Shown piece by piece: positions 34,698-35,934 of a DNA stretch of 35,934 bases. Origin of the DNA: an uncultured Ectothiorhodospiraceae bacterium (GTDB taxonomy: Bacteria; Pseudomonadota; Gammaproteobacteria; JAABTG01); contig CALMKJ010000015.1 in NCBI GenBank assembly GCA_937867305.1, positions 1-35,934 on the forward strand. The letters are read 5' to 3'. Position 1 is the first letter of the stretch; each line of letters opens with the position of its first letter. The translations under genes were made by a program, and so were the position numbers. Under the pieces are notes generated by a model. That model had not been told where the DNA came from and ran no database searches. It was given only the letters and a program-made list of their open reading frames with translations.

Positions 34698-35773
34698 GCG
34701 CGGACGCGATCCGGGCCGTCTTCCGGCTCGGCTGGCCCGGCTTCACCCTGGACGTCGACCTGACCCTGCCGGGCCGGGGCGTGACGGGCCTCTTCGGTCC
34801 GTCCGGCTCCGGCAAGACCACCGTCCTGCGCTGCGTGGCGGGCCTCGAGCGGGCGCCCGGGGGCCTGCTCACGGTCGCCGGCGAGGTCTGGCAGGACGGG
34901 GAGCGTTTCGTGCCGACCCACCGCCGGCCCCTCGGCTATGTGTTCCAGGAGGCGAGCCTGTTCCCGCACCTGAGCGTGCGCCGCAACCTGGAGTTCGGCC
35001 TGAAGCGGGTGCCCGCGGCGCAGCGGCGGGTCTCCCTGGAGCGCGCCATCGAGCTCCTCGGCATCGGCCATCTGCTGGACCGCCGGCCGGACCACCTCTC
35101 CGGGGGCGAGCGCCAGCGGGCGGGGCTCGCCCGGGCGCTCGCCGTGAGCCCCCGCCTGCTGCTGATGGACGAGCCGCTCGCGGCCCTGGACCACGCCCGG
35201 CGGCGGGAGCTCTTGCCCTACCTGGAGCGCCTGCACGAGGAGCTCACGGTGCCCGTGCTCTACGTGAGCCACGCCCCGGACGAAGTGGCGCGCCTGGCCG
35301 ACCACGTGGTGGTGATGGACGGGGGCCGGGCGGTGGCGAGCGGACCCCTCACGGAGACCCTGGCGCGGCTCGACCTGCCGGTCCGGCTCGGCGAGGACGC
35401 CGGCGTGGTGCTGGAGGCGGTGATCGGCAAGCGTGACTCCGACTGGAGTCTGGCGCGCGCCGACTTCCCCGGCGGCGGCCTCTGGGTGGAGGACACCGGC
35501 CTGCCCGTCGGAAGGCGGGTGCGGGTGCGCATCCTCGCCCGGGACGTGAGCCTCGCCCTGGAGCGCCCCGAGCACACCAGCATCCAGAACCTGCTGCCGG
35601 GCCAGGTGGCGGAGGTGCGCGGAGAGACCCAACCGGCCCTGACCCTGGTCAGGGTCCAGGTGGGGGACTCCCCCGTGATCGCCCGCATCACCCGGCGCTC
35701 GACCGCCCAGCTGGGGCTGGTCCCGGGCAAACGGGTGTGGGTGCAGGTGAAGGCGGTGGCCCTCATCGGCTAA
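34685..35773 (+). CDS. modC: Molybdate ABC transporter ATP-binding protein (ModC)
   Basis: ModC is the ATPase of the molybdate importer. The 362-residue product has Walker [10 protein letters not shown] (38-46), the Q-loop [17 protein letters not shown], the signature [15 protein letters not shown], Walker [13 protein letters not shown] and the switch His in [12 protein letters not shown]-terminal Mop/TOBE domain (about 295-360; [17 protein letters not shown] and on) can bind molybdate and sense its level. The ATG at 34685 lies inside the end of modB, giving a 13-base overlap. It completes the modEBC unit; modA is transcribed separately. Confidence 0.95.
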   Translation: MAALGADAIRAVFRLGWPGFTLDVDLTLPGRGVTGLFGPSGSGKTTVLRCVAGLERAPGGLLTVAGEVWQDGERFVPTHRRPLGYVFQEASLFPHLSVRRNLEFGLKRVPAAQRRVSLERAIELLGIGHLLDRRPDHLSGGERQRAGLARALAVSPRLLLMDEPLAALDHARRRELLPYLERLHEELTVPVLYVSHAPDEVARLADHVVVMDGGRAVASGPLTETLARLDLPVRLGEDAGVVLEAVIGKRDSDWSLARADFPGGGLWVEDTGLPVGRRVRVRILARDVSLALERPEHTSIQNLLPGQVAEVRGETQPALTLVRVQVGDSPVIARITRRSTAQLGLVPGKRVWVQVKAVALIG

Positions 35774-35855
35774 TCTCAATCTGGGTGCTGCGCGTCACCG
35801 GGCTGCGATCGGTCCCGGGGCCTCATCCGCGCGGTTCCCCAGGAGTTGACCCCCG

Positions 35856-35934
35856 ATGTGCGGTCGATACGCCACGCCCGACGAGGCCGCCCTGGAGCGG
35901 TACTGGACCATCGACCGGCGCAGCGGCAACCCCC
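35856..35934 (+). CDS. SRAP-domain protein (HMCES/YedK family), 5' fragment
   Basis: The frame starts with MCGRYATPDEAALERYWTID and runs off the window end after 26 codons. MCGRY is the hallmark of SRAP proteins: after removal of Met, Cys2 becomes the catalytic N-terminal residue that crosslinks abasic sites in single-stranded DNA. AGGAG (35841-35845) lies ten bases before the ATG. Only the N-terminus is visible, so the rest of the active site (Asn, Glu, His) cannot be checked. The 82-base gap after modC shows no terminator with a T-run. Confidence 0.85.
   Translation, partial: MCGRYATPDEAALERYWTIDRRSGNP

Overview
The window is a high-GC, densely packed chromosomal segment, probably from a sulfur-oxidising gammaproteobacterium of the Chromatiales / purple-sulfur type. 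The main pointers are a 14-gene Nuo operon in gammaproteobacterial order with separate nuoC and nuoD, a secreted Gly/Tyr/Trp-rich protein that looks like a sulfur globule envelope protein, and generally gammaproteobacterial-looking housekeeping genes. The lineage is an inference; no rRNA or tRNA gene is visible.

Region 1 (1-13439): the tail of a hotdog-fold thioesterase-like gene runs directly into nuoABCDEFGHIJKLMN, a complete respiratory complex I. Nearly all junctions overlap or are within a few bases, and many starts are GTG. NuoG is unusually short (476 aa) but keeps every Fe-S ligand set, including an N7-type motif.

Region 2 (13440-17580): a 16-bp palindrome and a 35-aa membrane protein with a strong Shine-Dalgarno, a conserved lipoprotein, then a minus-strand run: purC (with 14-bp tandem repeats at its 3' end), a small exported protein, a Crp/Fnr regulator with an Fnr-like box upstream of its own promoter, and a 61-aa membrane protein. 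The sulfur-globule-like gene lies divergent from this run, behind an AT-rich promoter, and ends in a strong terminator.

Region 3 (17582-22955): transaldolase, divergent fur-trmO, a CPA2-type antiporter broken by an internal deletion, a TRIC-family channel, and a two-gene ABC exporter (ATPase plus ABC-2 permease).

Region 4 (22956-26755): a C-tract/G-quadruplex-prone spacer and a good Fur-box candidate precede an OprB-like outer-membrane porin interrupted by a single in-frame TGA. A secreted arylsulfatase follows whose active-site position is Ser instead of Cys.

Region 5 (26807-31926): an AEC permease translationally coupled to recD2. Divergent from recD2 is an ArdC-like/ImmA-IrrE-like zinc metallopeptidase. 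queC follows.

Region 6 (31927-35934): a molybdate locus split into modA and modE-modB-modC. Each unit has its own near-identical ModE palindrome over the predicted -10 element. Between them, on the opposite strand, is a His/Arg/Asp-rich exported protein with its own 11-bp-period direct repeat. The window ends in the first 26 codons of a SRAP-domain (HMCES/YedK) gene.

The most interesting items are the self-contained molybdate regulon with the unknown His-rich protein inside it, the recD2/ArdC-like divergent pair, the Ser-type sulfatase behind a Fur-controlled, TGA-interrupted porin, the Crp/Fnr autoregulatory site, and the compact NuoG.
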